The notes beneath the pieces are model-generated. The model saw nothing but the letters and a program-made list of their open reading frames with translations, ran no database searches and was not told the origin of the DNA. This document shows, one piece after another, positions 9,046 to 20,815 of a stretch of 64,000 nt of DNA. Position 1 is the first letter of the stretch; every line of letters begins with the position of its first letter. A program made the position numbers and the translations under genes. Source of the stretch: Candidatus Dormiibacterota bacterium (lineage in GTDB: Bacteria; Chloroflexota; Dormibacteria; Dormibacterales; Dormibacteraceae); assembly GCA_003139695.1 (NCBI GenBank), contig PLJM01000021.1:98236-162235 (forward strand). The letters run 5' to 3'.

Positions 9046-10042
9046 GTCGCGTATTTTGCTTGCCGTGCGCTCTGAGGAGTTCGTCGCGCTGCGGCGCGAG
9101 GACTGGAACCGCCTCGAGAACCTGCTGGCGCGGGCCGGCGCCAGCCGTCTGAATGCCCTTGCGCCGGCGCAGGTGTTGACCCTGACGGCGCTGTACCGGC
9201 GCGCGACCGCCGACCTCGCACGGGCCCAGCGAGACTGGCCCGGCGAGCCAGTCCACAGCTACCTCAACGGCCTGGTCGGCCGGGGACACGGCGTCGTGTA
9301 CAGGCGCGGGGGCAGGGTCTGGAGAAGGATCCGTGATTTTTACGCGGTGTTGCTTCCGCGCACTTATCGGGAAGCTTGGCCCTATCTGCTGGCTTCGGCG
9401 GCCTTGCTCTTCGTGCCGGCCCTGGTCAGCTTCTTCGTAGTCCTTGCCAACCCGGATTCAGCCACCGCCGTGGGCGCCTCCCCCGACCTCATCGATCAGG
9501 TGCGGCACCACAAGCTGTGGACCGACATTCCGCTTCCGGTTCGTGCGATCGCAGGCGGCGCGATCATGGCCAACAACATCATCGTCGTGATGCTGGCATT
9601 TGGTTTTGGCTTGGTGTTCGGGCTGCCCGTTATCTATGTCCTGATAACCAACGGCATCAGCATTGGCGGCCTATTCGGCCTCACTGCGGCATACGGGCTG
9701 GCCGGCGGCCTTTTCGACTTCGTGATCGCCCACGGAGTCCTGGAGCTTTCGGTGATCGTGGCCGAGGGCGCAGCCGGCTTGATGATGGGCTGGGCGCTGG
9801 TTTCGCCTGGTAATCGGAGCCGCGTCGATGCGTTGGTGGACGCGGCCCGGCGCGCGTTCATCCTGCTGATCGGCCTGGCGCCGCTTCTCGTCGTCGCGGG
9901 CACGATCGAAGGCAACATCTCCCCGTCAGACGCACCGTTCGCGGTCAAGCTCGGGATCGGCCTGACGACGGGACTGCTGTTCTACTCGTATTTACTGCTC
10001 GTGGGCCGTCGGCGGAGCCTTACAGTAGCGCCCGCTCCTTGA
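9044..10042 (+). CDS. SpoIIM-like (DUF95) multi-pass membrane protein
   Basis: The product has 332 residues from the ATG at 9044. A soluble N-terminal helical part (about 1-100) is followed by five to six hydrophobic segments with the SpoIIM-type pattern AIMANNIIVVMLAFGFGL and GLFDFVIAHGVLELSVI. In endospore formers SpoIIM acts in engulfment; this homologue lies instead in a MoxR/DUF58 cluster, where DUF95 proteins are common in non-sporulating bacteria, so a sporulation role is not implied. The gene is divergent from and touching the RDD gene, and its 3' end overlaps the convergent DUF58 gene by 23 bases. Confidence 0.85.
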   Translation: MSRILLAVRSEEFVALRREDWNRLENLLARAGASRLNALAPAQVLTLTALYRRATADLARAQRDWPGEPVHSYLNGLVGRGHGVVYRRGGRVWRRIRDFYAVLLPRTYREAWPYLLASAALLFVPALVSFFVVLANPDSATAVGASPDLIDQVRHHKLWTDIPLPVRAIAGGAIMANNIIVVMLAFGFGLVFGLPVIYVLITNGISIGGLFGLTAAYGLAGGLFDFVIAHGVLELSVIVAEGAAGLMMGWALVSPGNRSRVDALVDAARRAFILLIGLAPLLVVAGTIEGNISPSDAPFAVKLGIGLTTGLLFYSYLLLVGRRRSLTVAPAP

Positions 10043-11346
10043 GCTCGAGGTAGCGTTCGACCAAAGCCGGGCTGAGGCTGCCGGCCACGACGTCGAGCCC
10101 TAGCACCCCTCCCCGCCGCAGCAGCTCGAAGCTCTCGCGGCGGCTCGCAACAAATTCTTCAGCCGCTGCCCACTCATAGGCGCGCGATGAGGTGGCGATG
10201 GGCTGATCACGCGCCCTGAGGACGCCGGGATCTGACATCGCCACCACGAGCACAAGGTGACGGGCGGCAAGTCGAAGGCAGTGCGCTACAAGCTCCTTCG
10301 AGGCCTCGGGGTCCTGAACATCGGTCAGCACAACCACCATCGAGCGGCGCCCGAGCCTTAGCGCGAGGTGAGTGAACGCGTGGCCGAAGTCGGGCTCGAC
10401 GTAGTCGGACTTGATGGAGTACAGGGCCTCGGTGAGACGGCGGATCTGCGAGCTGCCGCGTTCAGGCTTGATGAAACCTGTGACGCGGTCGTCAAACGTC
10501 ATCAAGCCGACGCGGTCGCCATAAGCGTGCGCGACCCACGCCAGCATCAGCGCTGCGTTCACTGCATGGTCGAGCTTGTCGAGCTCGCCGGCAGGTGCCG
10601 TCATCAGTCGACCGCAATCGAGAGCGATCATCACCTGCTGGCCGCGCTCCGCCTCAACTTCAACCACCACCGGCCGGTCGCGCCGTGCCGTGGCGGTCCA
10701 GCTAATTCGTCGCGCGTCGTCGCCGCGCACATAGTCGCGCAGGCCTGCGAACGCGGTCGATGCACCAGGTGGGCGCGCCCGCCGCAAGCCGGCCATTGCC
10801 CGAAGGCCGCGGCGCAGGGTCAGCTGCACTTGTTTGATGGCCACGACGTTGGGAAACACGGCGACCTCGTCGGGACGCGCCAGGCGAACCTGCCGGCGCC
10901 ACCAGCCATCCTCCCTCGACACCTGTACGTCGACCGGGCCGAACTGGAATGCGCCGCGTCGCGGTGAGAACGTGAAATAGCTCACCGACAGCCGGCCGCT
11001 TTTGTCGAACCGCCCCGCAAGCTCACGCGGGTATGGCTTTAGCTCTGCGGGGGCGTGATCCGCGACCCGGGCGTAGAGGCCGGCGGCGGCCGGATTCTCA
11101 ACGGCCACGGTCACCTCTTCCAGCTCGCCCAGAGAGAACGGTTCAGGGACGTGACGCAGTACGCGATAGCCGGAGCGGCCTGGCAGCAGCGCGAGGTCGC
11201 GCGAGACGATGAGCACGAGTCCGACGTGATACGCGACGGCGACCACTCCGATCAGCGGGGATGCGATCGACAGCGCGATGAGCACGGCCCCGATCGCGAT
11301 CGCCCAGAGCAGGCGGGGTTGTGGCGCGAGTCCCCGAATCAAGTGA

Positions 11347-12311
<965 letters not shown>

Positions 12312-12315
<4 letters not shown>

Positions 12316-13457
12316 TTGACCTCCTTGGACGCGGTGGAACGGAGCCGGTTGCGCTCCGGGGAAATCGGATAGGCGACGTCGTGCAAGCGCTGCGCCGCTT
12401 TCAACAGGTCGGCCTCCCCGCCTGCTGAGCTCTGGAGAGCGCTTTCGGCCTCGGCCAGGTCGGCGGCGAGCTCCGGCGCACGAATCCACAAAGCGTTCCA
12501 GAAGCGCTCACGTGGTTTCAAAGGTAGGCCGGTCCGGGCTGCGACCGCTCGCTCGCTGGCGGTTGCGAGGACGCCGAGCGTGACCGCGCGAGCGCCGGAC
12601 CTGCGCAGAAGCTCACCCACCGCCACCGCCCATTCGGCGTCAGCCCTGGCGGTTTCCGCAGGCCGTGGAATCAGGGGTCCGAAGCCCCGGCCGCGAAGGA
12701 GCAGGCCCACGAACACCGCCACGAGCAGCCACATGATCCCGGCACCCCAGGGCGTCAGCAGCCAGGCTTGCGGGGATAGGTCGCTGAAAGTGAGCCCGTG
12801 ATGAAACTCGTCGAAGGCCACGGTGCCCCGATCGGTGCCCAAAAGATCAGCCAGCATCCGACCGTTGTCTTGCTTGTCGAGATAGCCGTTGCAGAGCACG
12901 AGCGGGTCGGCGAGCACGACCACTCGCCCGCTTCCCAGAGAGCTCATGTACCCGAGTGCGAAGCCGCCGGGGGAACGCAAGATCGATACCTGGTTGCTGG
13001 CGGGGTCGAGCGGAATGGCGGAGAGGCCGCCTGCCACTGTGGTCACCCCAGCAAGGACGGGCTCTGCTGTCGCGGGTGAGCTACTTACCATGCCATTTAG
13101 GCGGGTGACACCAAAGGCGCGATCCAGCTCGGCATCGCCCTGCTCCGACGCGTAAATGAGGACACCGCCCGACCTCACCCAAGCGGCAGTCCGGTCGGCC
13201 TCCTCGGCGGTGAATGGGCTCGTGGGAGTCAACACGAACATGAGGCCGTTCGCCGGCGGTGGCGTGAATGAACCCGCGATCTCGATGGTCGGGTGCCCCA
13301 TGGCTTGAGCGAACAAGACTGCTGCCGACGCTCCATCGGCCGCGTCGCTGGTGGAGCTGTGCTCCGGCGAGCCTTGCGATGGCTGGACCAAATATGCCAA
13401 TCCCGCAATCGCCAGGGACAGGACGGCTGCAAGCAACCAGCCTCGCGCTCCTTTCAT
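12312..13457 (-). CDS. DUF4350 domain membrane protein
   Basis: The protein has 381 residues. An N-terminal membrane anchor (about 7-24) leads to an exported domain of about 220 residues resembling a GATase/ThuA-like fold, with WVRSGGVLIYASEQGD and GRVVVLADPLVLCNGYL. A second membrane segment follows (about 235-255, WGAGIMWLLVAVFVGLLLRGR), then a cytoplasmic helical tail. This is the DUF4350 layout usually found between DUF4129 and MoxR genes. It overlaps both neighbours by four bases. The function of the family is unknown; envelope quality control is a guess from context. Confidence 0.82.
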
Positions 13458-14377
13458 GCGGCCATTTCCTTCGGCTGCCGGAACGGCGCCGCCACCTGAA
13501 CGGCCATTTCGTAGGTTGCCCTGTCGACGTCCCGGCCGCCATACACCGCCGCTTCAAATGGCGCCAGCAGGGGTCGCAGGCTGCCGGGGTCGGCGGCGTG
13601 CTGGAAGATCTCGCGCACGGTTAGGGGGCTGCCTTCCCATGTCCTCTCGCCCGCAAGCGTCGCGGCGACACCCGCGCACAGCGAGCGTATTGCTCCAATT
13701 CGGTCGCCTGCGGCCGCGAGGCGGTCAGCCTCGGCGAAATAGTCCGCCGGAGCCCGAGGCCCAGTCGAGCTTCCCGTCGCTGAGCCCTCACGTAGGCGCC
13801 CGCGGGTGGAGCTGAATATGAGCACGGCTACGATCGCCACCCCGATCGCACCGAGGATGTAGTAGACGTAGTCGGGCAGAGGCAACGAGCCCGATTCACG
13901 TCGAAAAATGTTCAGCAGGTCGTTGATCCGGTCGTTGATCCAGTGACGCAGTCGATCGAGCCAGGTCTCCGGTTGGTGCAAAGCGTCGTAGCGATGCATC
14001 GCCAGCACGTCGTGGAGTCGCTGCTGCGCTTGCGCAGGATCTGACGTGTCCGCCGGGTGGTTGAGCGCATCGAGCAAAGCCTGCAGCCGGTCGATGGCAT
14101 CCGCGAAGTCGGGCGGGCTGGCTTCCAGGTCAGCGATGATCTCGCGCTGCGCCATGCCCGTGCCGCCCTCGAAGACCGTGAGCGCCAGCTGGGCGGTAGC
14201 GGTGTCATTCGGCAGGGCGCCACGCACCAACGACAGCGTGTCCTGCACCGCCTGCTTGTAAGCGGCAGGGCTCGTCGCGTCCGCCGCTGCCTGCGCCGGA
14301 ATGACAACCGCGAACGCAAGTGCAAGCGACCCGACAGCGATGATTCGGGCGAGTGTGCGCGCGATGTGAGCCGTCAC
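13454..14377 (-). CDS. DUF4129 domain membrane protein
   Basis: Starting at the GTG at 14377, the product has 307 residues: an N-terminal signal segment (about 8-32, ending near PAQAAA), an extracytoplasmic helical region, one membrane segment (about 170-190, YYILGAIGVAIVAVLIFSS) and a cytoplasmic DUF4129 domain with PADYFAEADRLAAAGDRIGAIRSL and LTVREI. The GTG overlaps the upstream TGA (GTGA), which favours this start over the long upstream extension to 14902. It belongs to the same coupled operon as DUF4350, MoxR and DUF58. Confidence 0.84.
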   Translation of the reverse strand: MTAHIARTLARIIAVGSLALAFAVVIPAQAAADATSPAAYKQAVQDTLSLVRGALPNDTATAQLALTVFEGGTGMAQREIIADLEASPPDFADAIDRLQALLDALNHPADTSDPAQAQQRLHDVLAMHRYDALHQPETWLDRLRHWINDRINDLLNIFRRESGSLPLPDYVYYILGAIGVAIVAVLIFSSTRGRLREGSATGSSTGPRAPADYFAEADRLAAAGDRIGAIRSLCAGVAATLAGERTWEGSPLTVREIFQHAADPGSLRPLLAPFEAAVYGGRDVDRATYEMAVQVAAPFRQPKEMAA

Positions 14378-15210
14378 GCCGCGGGAGGCGGGGTTCCCAC
14401 GCGTTGCGCGAGCTGAAAGAGATCGAGACCTTCTCGTCGCACGCGCAGATCGAAATAGATGAGCACGATGGCAATCAGGAGGATCGGGCTGACGAGCGAG
14501 CTGACGAGGATGCCTGCCGCCTCCGATATCGCAAGGCTGAGGTATGAGGAAACGACGGCCTGCAAAAGAATCTGTCCCAGGTAGAGAAATGCCTGAAGGG
14601 CGGAGGCCACCACCTCGACCAGGATGTACATCAGAAAAAGAATCAAGAAAGTGCGCCACCAGCGACCCTCGACCAGGCGCCAGCTCCGCCCCAATGCGGC
14701 GCCCAGTCCGATGTTTTCGACGAACATCGCGGGCATCCATGCGATCCATCTGACGCCGATCCAGATCCAGAGCGGAAACACGCAGAAAAGCAGGGCCATC
14801 CCGGCCACCAGCAGGAAGTACCCGACGATGTGAAGGTAGCGGCGCAACGCGGCGCGCAACGCACTCCAGAAAGTGACAGGCCGCCCGAGCGCGGATTCGC
14901 AAGCGGCGTACGTGATTGAGCCGTACAGCAACGGGTACACCGCGACTGTGATCACGAAGAAGACTCCAAGCGAGGCAAAGATGGGGCCAAGGTCCGGGGG
15001 TTGATTCGAGGCCACTTGTTGAGCGAGGTTGTTGAACACGGTGAAGAAGCTGATGCCGGCGCTCGCGGCGAGCGGGATCGACAGGATGACGGAGATTCCC
15101 GCGAATAGGAAAAAGTGGCGTCGGTACATCCTGAACGTCTCGTCCAGGAGGTCGCCGATCTCGAGGGGACGCAGGCGAAGCGGGGCCGGAGCGCTCAATG
15201 TGCGAGCCAT
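14374..15210 (-). CDS. Multi-pass membrane protein, glycerophosphodiester-phosphodiesterase membrane-domain-like
   Basis: The protein has 278 residues with about six hydrophobic segments. The N-terminal PLEIGDLLDETFRMYRRH motif is typical of membrane proteins related to the membrane part of glycerophosphoryl diester phosphodiesterases. No catalytic domain is present. It is the first gene of the DUF4129-DUF4350-MoxR-DUF58 operon and overlaps the next gene by four bases. Function unknown; a membrane-organising role is inference. Confidence 0.75.
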   Translation of the reverse strand: MARTLSAPAPLRLRPLEIGDLLDETFRMYRRHFFLFAGISVILSIPLAASAGISFFTVFNNLAQQVASNQPPDLGPIFASLGVFFVITVAVYPLLYGSITYAACESALGRPVTFWSALRAALRRYLHIVGYFLLVAGMALLFCVFPLWIWIGVRWIAWMPAMFVENIGLGAALGRSWRLVEGRWWRTFLILFLMYILVEVVASALQAFLYLGQILLQAVVSSYLSLAISEAAGILVSSLVSPILLIAIVLIYFDLRVRREGLDLFQLAQRVGTPPPAA

Positions 15211-15259
15211 TGTCGCCCGTTGGAGGGTTGTTAAGGACGCCCGGGGAGGAAGTTCCGAG

Positions 15260-17755
15260 CTAGGGCTTGGCTGCCGCCGCTGCGGGCTCCTTGTGCTTGT
15301 GCTTCACCGGCGTGAACTTCAGCGCATCCTCTCCGTCCACGTCGATCTGCACCGTGTCGCCACGGGCGATCTTTCCACGCAGCAGGTGCTCGGACAGCTG
15401 GTCCTCGATCCTGCTCGTGATCACGCGCCGCAGCGGGCGCGCCCCGTAGACGCGGTCGTAGCCCTCTTTGGCCAGCAGGTCCTTGGCCGCATCGGTGACC
15501 TCGATGATGATCTGCTGCTCGACCAGGTGCTTGCTCAGCTTGTTCAACTGGAGGTCGACGATCTCCCGGATCTGAGCAGTGGTCAGGCTCTTGAACACGA
15601 CCACGGCATCGACACGGTTGAGGAACTCTGGGCGGAACATCCGCTTCAGCTCCTCGTCGATCTTCTCTTTCGTGTTCTTGTGGCGGCGCTCCACCTCGCC
15701 GGCCTCATCCACCACAGCGGGCTGGAAACCGAGCGACGTACCCGCCTGGTTCACATCGCGAATTCCCAGGTTGGAGGTCATGATGATTACGGTGTTCGCG
15801 AAGTTGACCACCTTGCCTTTCGCGTCGCTCAGTCGCCCGTCCTCGAGGATCTGCAACAGCATGTTGAACACCTCGGGATGCGCCTTCTCGATCTCGTCGA
15901 ACAGGATCACCGAGTAAGGCCTGCGCCTCACTGCCTCGGTGAGCTGTCCGCCCTCGTCATAGCCGACATAGCCCGGAGGTGAGCCGACCAGACGTGCCGT
16001 CGTGTGACGCTCCATGAACTCGGACATGTCGAGCTTGATCAGCGAGTCCTCCGAATCAAACAGGTACTCGGCAAGGGCTCGAGCCAGCTCCGTCTTTCCG
16101 ATTCCTGTCGGACCCAAGAAGATGAACGACCCGATCGGACGGCGAGGGTCCTTCAAGCCGGCGCGCGCGCGCCGCACGGCCTGCGACACGATCTTTATAG
16201 CCTCGTCCTGGCCGACCATGCGCTTGTGGATCTCTTCTTCCATGCGCAACAGACGCGCAGTCTCTTCTTCGACGAGTCGAGAAACCGGCACGCCGGTCCA
16301 CGCGGCCACGATCTGAGCGATGTGCTCCTCGTTGACGTCCGGGACCGTCTCGCCCAGCTTGTCGCGCCACGCCGCCTCTTTGACAGCGAGCTTGTCCTGC
16401 AGCTTCTTGACCTTGTCGCGCACGCTCGCCGCGGCCTCGAAGTCTTGCTTGTTGACCGACTCATCCTGGTCGGTGCGGTGCTTCTTGATTTCCTTCTGGA
16501 GCTCTTTGAGATCATCGGGTATGGTCGTGAGCTTCATACGCACGCGCGCTGAGGCTTCATCGATGAGGTCAATCGCCTTGTCGGGAAGCGCGCGATCGCT
16601 GACGTAGCGGTCGCTCAACACCGCGGCGGCGTGCACCGCTGAATCGGTGATCGTGACCCTGTGGTGCTTCTCGTAAAGCGACTTCACGCCGTTGAGGATG
16701 TCAATGGTCTGGGCCAGGCTCGGCTGGTCGACGAACACCGGCTGGAAGCGGCGCTCGAGCGCGGCGTCCTTCTCGATGTACTTGCGGTACTCGTTGAGCG
16801 TGGTCGCCCCGATGCACTGGATCTCGCCGCGCGCCAGTGCCGGCTTCAAGATGTTGGCGGCGTCGATCGCGCCTTCGGCTGCACCTGCCCCGACGAGCGT
16901 GTGCAGCTCGTCGATGAACAGGACAACCTCGCGGCTGGATCGGATCTCATCGAGGATCTTCTTCAAGCGCTCTTCGAATTCACCTCGGTACTTCGTACCG
17001 GCGACCAGGGCGCCCATGTCGAGCGTGAGCACGCGTTTGTGCTGCAGCGACTCTGGCACGTTGCCTAGGTTGATCTGCTGGGCTAGACCTTCGGCGATGG
17101 CTGTCTTGCCGACACCCGGCTCGCCGATCAGGGCTGGATTGTTCTTGGTCCTCCGGCTGAGGATCTGGATCACGCGCTCGATCTCCAGCTCGCGGCCGAT
17201 GACGGGATCGAGCTGGTTGCGTCGCGCGAGCTCCGTCAGGTCGCGGCCGAACTGGTCGAGCAGGGGGGTCTTCGACGGCTTCTTGGGAGCCGGCTCGGCC
17301 TCGGTCTCGGCGCTCGAATCGTGCAGCAAGCGCTCGATCTCCGAGCGAACCTTCTCAAGGGTCGCGCCGAGGTCCTCGAGCACGTGAGCGGCTATGCCTT
17401 CGCCCTCGATGAGCAGTCCAAGCAACAGATGCTCGGTACCGACGTAGTTGTGACCCATCCGGCGCGCTTCCTCGAAGGAGATCTCGATCACCTTCTTGAC
17501 GCGCGACGTCGGAATGATCTGCTGGATGATGATCCGCTCGTTCCGGCCGAGCACCGACTCGATCGTTTGGCGGACCTTGCCAATTTCCACGCCAAGGTTG
17601 TTCAGAACCTTGGCGGCGAGGCCTTCGCCCTCGCGCAGCAAGCCCAGGAGCAGGTGCTCCGTTCCGATATAACTGTGGTGCGATCGTTCTGCTTCTTCTT
17701 GGGCGAGCGTCAGAACTTTCTTAGCCCGCTCAGTGAATCGTTCAAAGGGATACAA
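15260..17755 (-). CDS. clpC: ATP-dependent Clp protease ATP-binding subunit ClpC
   Basis: ClpC unfolds proteins for ClpP degradation. The protein has 831 residues: a double Clp N-domain (about 1-145), AAA-1 with [13 protein letters not shown], a coiled UVR-like middle region (about 425-465), and AAA-2 with [14 protein letters not shown]. The middle region and order are those of ClpC rather than ClpA or ClpB. The start is TTG at 17755, with AGGAGGA upstream. No McsA/McsB or CtsR gene is near, so control may differ from Bacillus. The C-terminus ends in an Ala/Lys-rich tail. Confidence 0.97.
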   Translation of the reverse strand: MYPFERFTERAKKVLTLAQEEAERSHHSYIGTEHLLLGLLREGEGLAAKVLNNLGVEIGKVRQTIESVLGRNERIIIQQIIPTSRVKKVIEISFEEARRMGHNYVGTEHLLLGLLIEGEGIAAHVLEDLGATLEKVRSEIERLLHDSSAETEAEPAPKKPSKTPLLDQFGRDLTELARRNQLDPVIGRELEIERVIQILSRRTKNNPALIGEPGVGKTAIAEGLAQQINLGNVPESLQHKRVLTLDMGALVAGTKYRGEFEERLKKILDEIRSSREVVLFIDELHTLVGAGAAEGAIDAANILKPALARGEIQCIGATTLNEYRKYIEKDAALERRFQPVFVDQPSLAQTIDILNGVKSLYEKHHRVTITDSAVHAAAVLSDRYVSDRALPDKAIDLIDEASARVRMKLTTIPDDLKELQKEIKKHRTDQDESVNKQDFEAAASVRDKVKKLQDKLAVKEAAWRDKLGETVPDVNEEHIAQIVAAWTGVPVSRLVEEETARLLRMEEEIHKRMVGQDEAIKIVSQAVRRARAGLKDPRRPIGSFIFLGPTGIGKTELARALAEYLFDSEDSLIKLDMSEFMERHTTARLVGSPPGYVGYDEGGQLTEAVRRRPYSVILFDEIEKAHPEVFNMLLQILEDGRLSDAKGKVVNFANTVIIMTSNLGIRDVNQAGTSLGFQPAVVDEAGEVERRHKNTKEKIDEELKRMFRPEFLNRVDAVVVFKSLTTAQIREIVDLQLNKLSKHLVEQQIIIEVTDAAKDLLAKEGYDRVYGARPLRRVITSRIEDQLSEHLLRGKIARGDTVQIDVDGEDALKFTPVKHKHKEPAAAAAKP

Positions 17756-17878
17756 GGTCTTCCTCCTGGACTACGACCTGCTTAGGGTGGGGCCAGCACC
17801 TCCTCGATCTGTTGTTAAAGGTACCGGGTGGTACCGCACCCCTAATATAACGAACAACTCAACCGGCGTAATTCCCTG
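17756..17878 (-). promoter_or_regulatory. clpC upstream region with a GGTACC pair
   Basis: The stretch between clpC and the divergent ligase gene holds two palindromic GGTACC boxes, 17820-17825 and 17830-17835, ten bases apart (one helical turn), just downstream on the clpC side of an AT-rich segment, TTATATTAG, that could be a -10 element. The arrangement fits a repressor operator. No CIRCE or CtsR heptad repeats were recognised. AGGAGGA near 17763-17769 is the clpC ribosome-binding site. Confidence 0.4.
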
Positions 17879-19492
17879 GTGGAGGCACATTTGAGGCCGC
17901 TACTTCAGCGCCTCGGCGGTTTCCTCCCCGCGGCGATCGCCCTGGCGCTGCCTACCGTATTCGTACCTGTCGCCGTCGACTCCTACATACTGCCGCGCGC
18001 CGCCATCGTTATCGCCGGCGCGGGCCTCGGCTGCGGCCTCGCGCTGCTGCTCCCTGGCGGGCCATCCTTGGGCCGGCTGCGCCTGCCCCTGATCGCCGCC
18101 GCCGGCGCCGCCGGCCTTGCCTTTGCCTTCTCGGTTTCCTGGCCGCTGAGCTTGGAAGGCTCATATACCCGCTACGAGTCGCTTCCAATCAGGCTCGCTT
18201 ACCTGGGCCTGCTGGCAACGCCGGTCTGGCTTCTGCGTGACCGGGCGGCGCGGGACCGGGTGATTCCCGCCTTTGTCATCGGCACTTCAATCGCTGCGGT
18301 TCAGGCGCTCGGTCAAGCCGTCCTGCTCCTGAACCACTCCATCGACTACCGGCCGGACGGCAACCTCGGCAACGCCAACCTGCTCGGCGCTTTGCTGGCG
18401 ATGGCGATACCGCTCGCCTTCGCGCGAGGGCTGCTCGCGGCCCGGTTCGGCGTCCTCTGGTGGGCGGGCCTGGCGCTGATGTCCGGCGCGCTCGTGGCGA
18501 CGACCTCACGAAGCGGCGGGCTGGGCGCGCTGGCCGGCTGCCTTGCGGTGATCGTGTTCATGCTCAAGGGCAAAAAGGCGCTCGTTGGCGCCGCGGTGGC
18601 GCTGGTGATCGTCGGGGCCGGCTTGGCGCTGATCGTTGCTTCGCCCCTCCGATTCCTCAACGACGACCCCGGGCCCGCTCGCCTTCACCTGTGGTCGGAT
18701 GCGATACACATGATTGCGGCGCGGCCGCTCACCGGCTGGGGTGAAGATGCGACGGGCCTCGTCTACGGCCGGTTCCTCAGCGGCGACTGGGCCCCCGAGG
18801 TCGACCGTGCGCACTCGGGTCCCCTTGACATTGCCGCCACCCAGGGACTCATCGGTCTTGGCGCTCTGGCGTGGGTCCTGTTGACGTTGTTTCGCGGTTT
18901 CTGGCGCTGGCGTTTCGCCGGATCGATTGGGCCTCTCGCCGCAGCATGCGTCGGCTACAGCATCTGGGTGCTCTTCAACTTCGACTGGGCTCCCGCCACC
19001 GGTGCGTTCTGGCTGCTGGCCGGCATAGCGTGGTCGGGGGTGAGGGCGGCGGAGAGTGAAGCCGGGTTGGCGCCCCAACCCGCCGGCCGGCAGGCCTCAG
19101 GCCCTAAAGCCGCTCCCGCCCTGGTTGCAGTGGCGCTGGCCGCCGCTGTCGTATGGCTTGGCGCGATGCCCGTGCTGGCTGACGTCTGGTACTACCAGAG
19201 TCGATTGGACTTGTCGGTGGTCGTCGATCCTCTGCAAGGGCGCTACCACTGGGCCCTCGGCCAAGGACTGGTCGCGATCGGATCGACATCTCGTGGGCTG
19301 GCCCAGATGCAGCTGGCAGCAAAGCTGGGTGAGAGCGATCCTCAGCTGTACCTGGACATCGGCGACGCCGATGAGCAACTGGGCCGTGCTGTCGAGGCCC
19401 AGGCCGCCTACCGGATGGCGGTCACCATCGATCCCTACTTCCGTCCAGCCAGGGATCGGCTGGCGGGCAAAGGCGTGCCTGCATCAGGCTGA
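17879..19492 (+). CDS. O-antigen ligase-like polymerase/ligase with TPR tail
   Basis: The protein has 537 residues from a GTG start. About ten to eleven hydrophobic segments cover residues 15-430. The periplasmic-loop signature RAHSGPLDIAATQGLIGLG resembles the Wzy_C/WaaL pattern, where a His and following residues contact the lipid-linked substrate. Two TPR-like helical repeats close the protein (about 455-530). It could ligate or polymerise lipid-linked glycans, or glycosylate pilins as PglL-type enzymes do. It stands alone between clpC and rpsA, away from the glycan genes at 33-50 kb. Confidence 0.72.
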   Translation: MEAHLRPLLQRLGGFLPAAIALALPTVFVPVAVDSYILPRAAIVIAGAGLGCGLALLLPGGPSLGRLRLPLIAAAGAAGLAFAFSVSWPLSLEGSYTRYESLPIRLAYLGLLATPVWLLRDRAARDRVIPAFVIGTSIAAVQALGQAVLLLNHSIDYRPDGNLGNANLLGALLAMAIPLAFARGLLAARFGVLWWAGLALMSGALVATTSRSGGLGALAGCLAVIVFMLKGKKALVGAAVALVIVGAGLALIVASPLRFLNDDPGPARLHLWSDAIHMIAARPLTGWGEDATGLVYGRFLSGDWAPEVDRAHSGPLDIAATQGLIGLGALAWVLLTLFRGFWRWRFAGSIGPLAAACVGYSIWVLFNFDWAPATGAFWLLAGIAWSGVRAAESEAGLAPQPAGRQASGPKAAPALVAVALAAAVVWLGAMPVLADVWYYQSRLDLSVVVDPLQGRYHWALGQGLVAIGSTSRGLAQMQLAAKLGESDPQLYLDIGDADEQLGRAVEAQAAYRMAVTIDPYFRPARDRLAGKGVPASG

Positions 19493-19526
19493 GCTGGACG
19501 CCCGCACCGTCGCCGGCGAGTCCGGC

Positions 19527-20723
19527 TTAGGACTCTTCCTCCACGTCTTCGTACTCGTCGGCCCGGTGCTCGGTCCGCGCTGCCGCGAGGGTTGCAGGCG
19601 GAGCCGAGAGCTGCTTCAGGCTGAGCGAGATTCGGCGCCGTGCGGTGTCGATCCCGATCACCTTGACCTGCAGGTCCTCCCCCACCTTGAGGACATCCTC
19701 CGTTCGCTCCACGTGATCCCAAGAGAGCTCGGAGATGTGCAGCAGCCCTTCGATGCCGGCCATGATCTGCAGGAAGGCGCCGTACTTCTTGGTTTTCGTG
19801 ACCTGGCCCTCGACGATCGAGCCGATGGGCATCGACTGGACGAGCTTCTCCCACGGGTCTTGCTGGAGCTGGCGAAGCGAAAGCGAGATGCGAGTCTGCT
19901 CCGGGTCGAGCTTGATCACCTTCACGGTGACCTCGTCTCCAAGCTGAAGCACGTCGGTGACCTTGGACACGCGGTCCCAAGAGAGCTCTGAGATGTGGAT
20001 AAGCCCGTCGGCGCCGCCGATGTCGACGAACGCTCCATAGCTTGTGATGCCCGACACCGTGCCCTTGACCGTCGTGCCCGTCAGCAGCCGGCTGAACAGG
20101 TCCTCGCGCTTGCGCGCGCGATCCTCGTCCTCGGCCGCCTTCTGGCTGACGATGAGCCGGTTGCGCTTGCGGTTGACCTCCAGGATCTTGACGGGGATCC
20201 GCTGGCCCACCAGCGACTCCAGGCTGCCGGCGTAAGCCCGCGCGACCTGGCTGGAAGGCAGAAATCCGCGCAGGCCCAGGACGTTGACGATCAGGCCGCC
20301 CTTGTTCTGCTCCCGAACGTCGGCCTCGATGACCGAGCCGTCGACCTGCTTCTCGGCAGCGACGATCCAGGTGGTCTCCGCTCGCGCCCGCCGAAGGCTG
20401 AGGACGACGTTGCCCTCCTCGTTCTCGGGCTGCAGGACGTAGACCTTGATCTGGTCCCCGGGCTCGAGTCCGACGGAATCGGCCTCGCCGCGGAGCCCAA
20501 GCTCCTTGCTGGAGATAACACCCTCAGCCTTGGCACCGATGTCGACAAGAACCTCATCGGCATCGACACGAACCACGATGCCATCCACGATGTCTCCGTG
20601 GTTTGGAGTCTTGAAGGCCTCCGATTCGTAATGGAGGTAGTCCTCCATCGTCATCGGGTTGGATGAGTCTCTTTCGGTAGCCTCCTCTTGTTCAGTCAGG
20701 ACAGCACCGGACTCATTTGACAA
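19527..20723 (-). CDS. rpsA: 30S ribosomal protein S1 (four S1 domains)
   Basis: The protein has 398 residues with four S1 RNA-binding domains: from about 43 (HGDIVDGIVVRVDADEVLVDIG), 130, 214 (TTVKGTVSGITSYGAFVDIG) and 299 (GSIVEGQVTKTKKYGAFLQI). Four domains, with an acidic Glu-rich C-terminal tail, is the short form of Gram-positive-type bacteria rather than the six-domain proteobacterial form. The TTG start has GGGGG about eight bases upstream. A weak GCCGG/CCGGC hairpin follows the stop at 19512-19526. Confidence 0.9.
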   Translation of the reverse strand: MSNESGAVLTEQEEATERDSSNPMTMEDYLHYESEAFKTPNHGDIVDGIVVRVDADEVLVDIGAKAEGVISSKELGLRGEADSVGLEPGDQIKVYVLQPENEEGNVVLSLRRARAETTWIVAAEKQVDGSVIEADVREQNKGGLIVNVLGLRGFLPSSQVARAYAGSLESLVGQRIPVKILEVNRKRNRLIVSQKAAEDEDRARKREDLFSRLLTGTTVKGTVSGITSYGAFVDIGGADGLIHISELSWDRVSKVTDVLQLGDEVTVKVIKLDPEQTRISLSLRQLQQDPWEKLVQSMPIGSIVEGQVTKTKKYGAFLQIMAGIEGLLHISELSWDHVERTEDVLKVGEDLQVKVIGIDTARRRISLSLKQLSAPPATLAAARTEHRADEYEDVEEES

Positions 20724-20815
20724 CGCGCATTCCCCCTAAGGTTTATTGGTGTGGTGTTGGTCGTCAGATCGGCCTCCGCCAGTAACGAACCGCAATTGTA
20801 CCGCAGAAATCCGAC

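Noticed and set aside
14378..14902. N-terminal extension of the DUF4129 protein
   Set aside because: The extra 175 residues are the other frame of the membrane-protein gene; the GTGA overlap at 14374-14377 followed by a signal peptide fixes the start.
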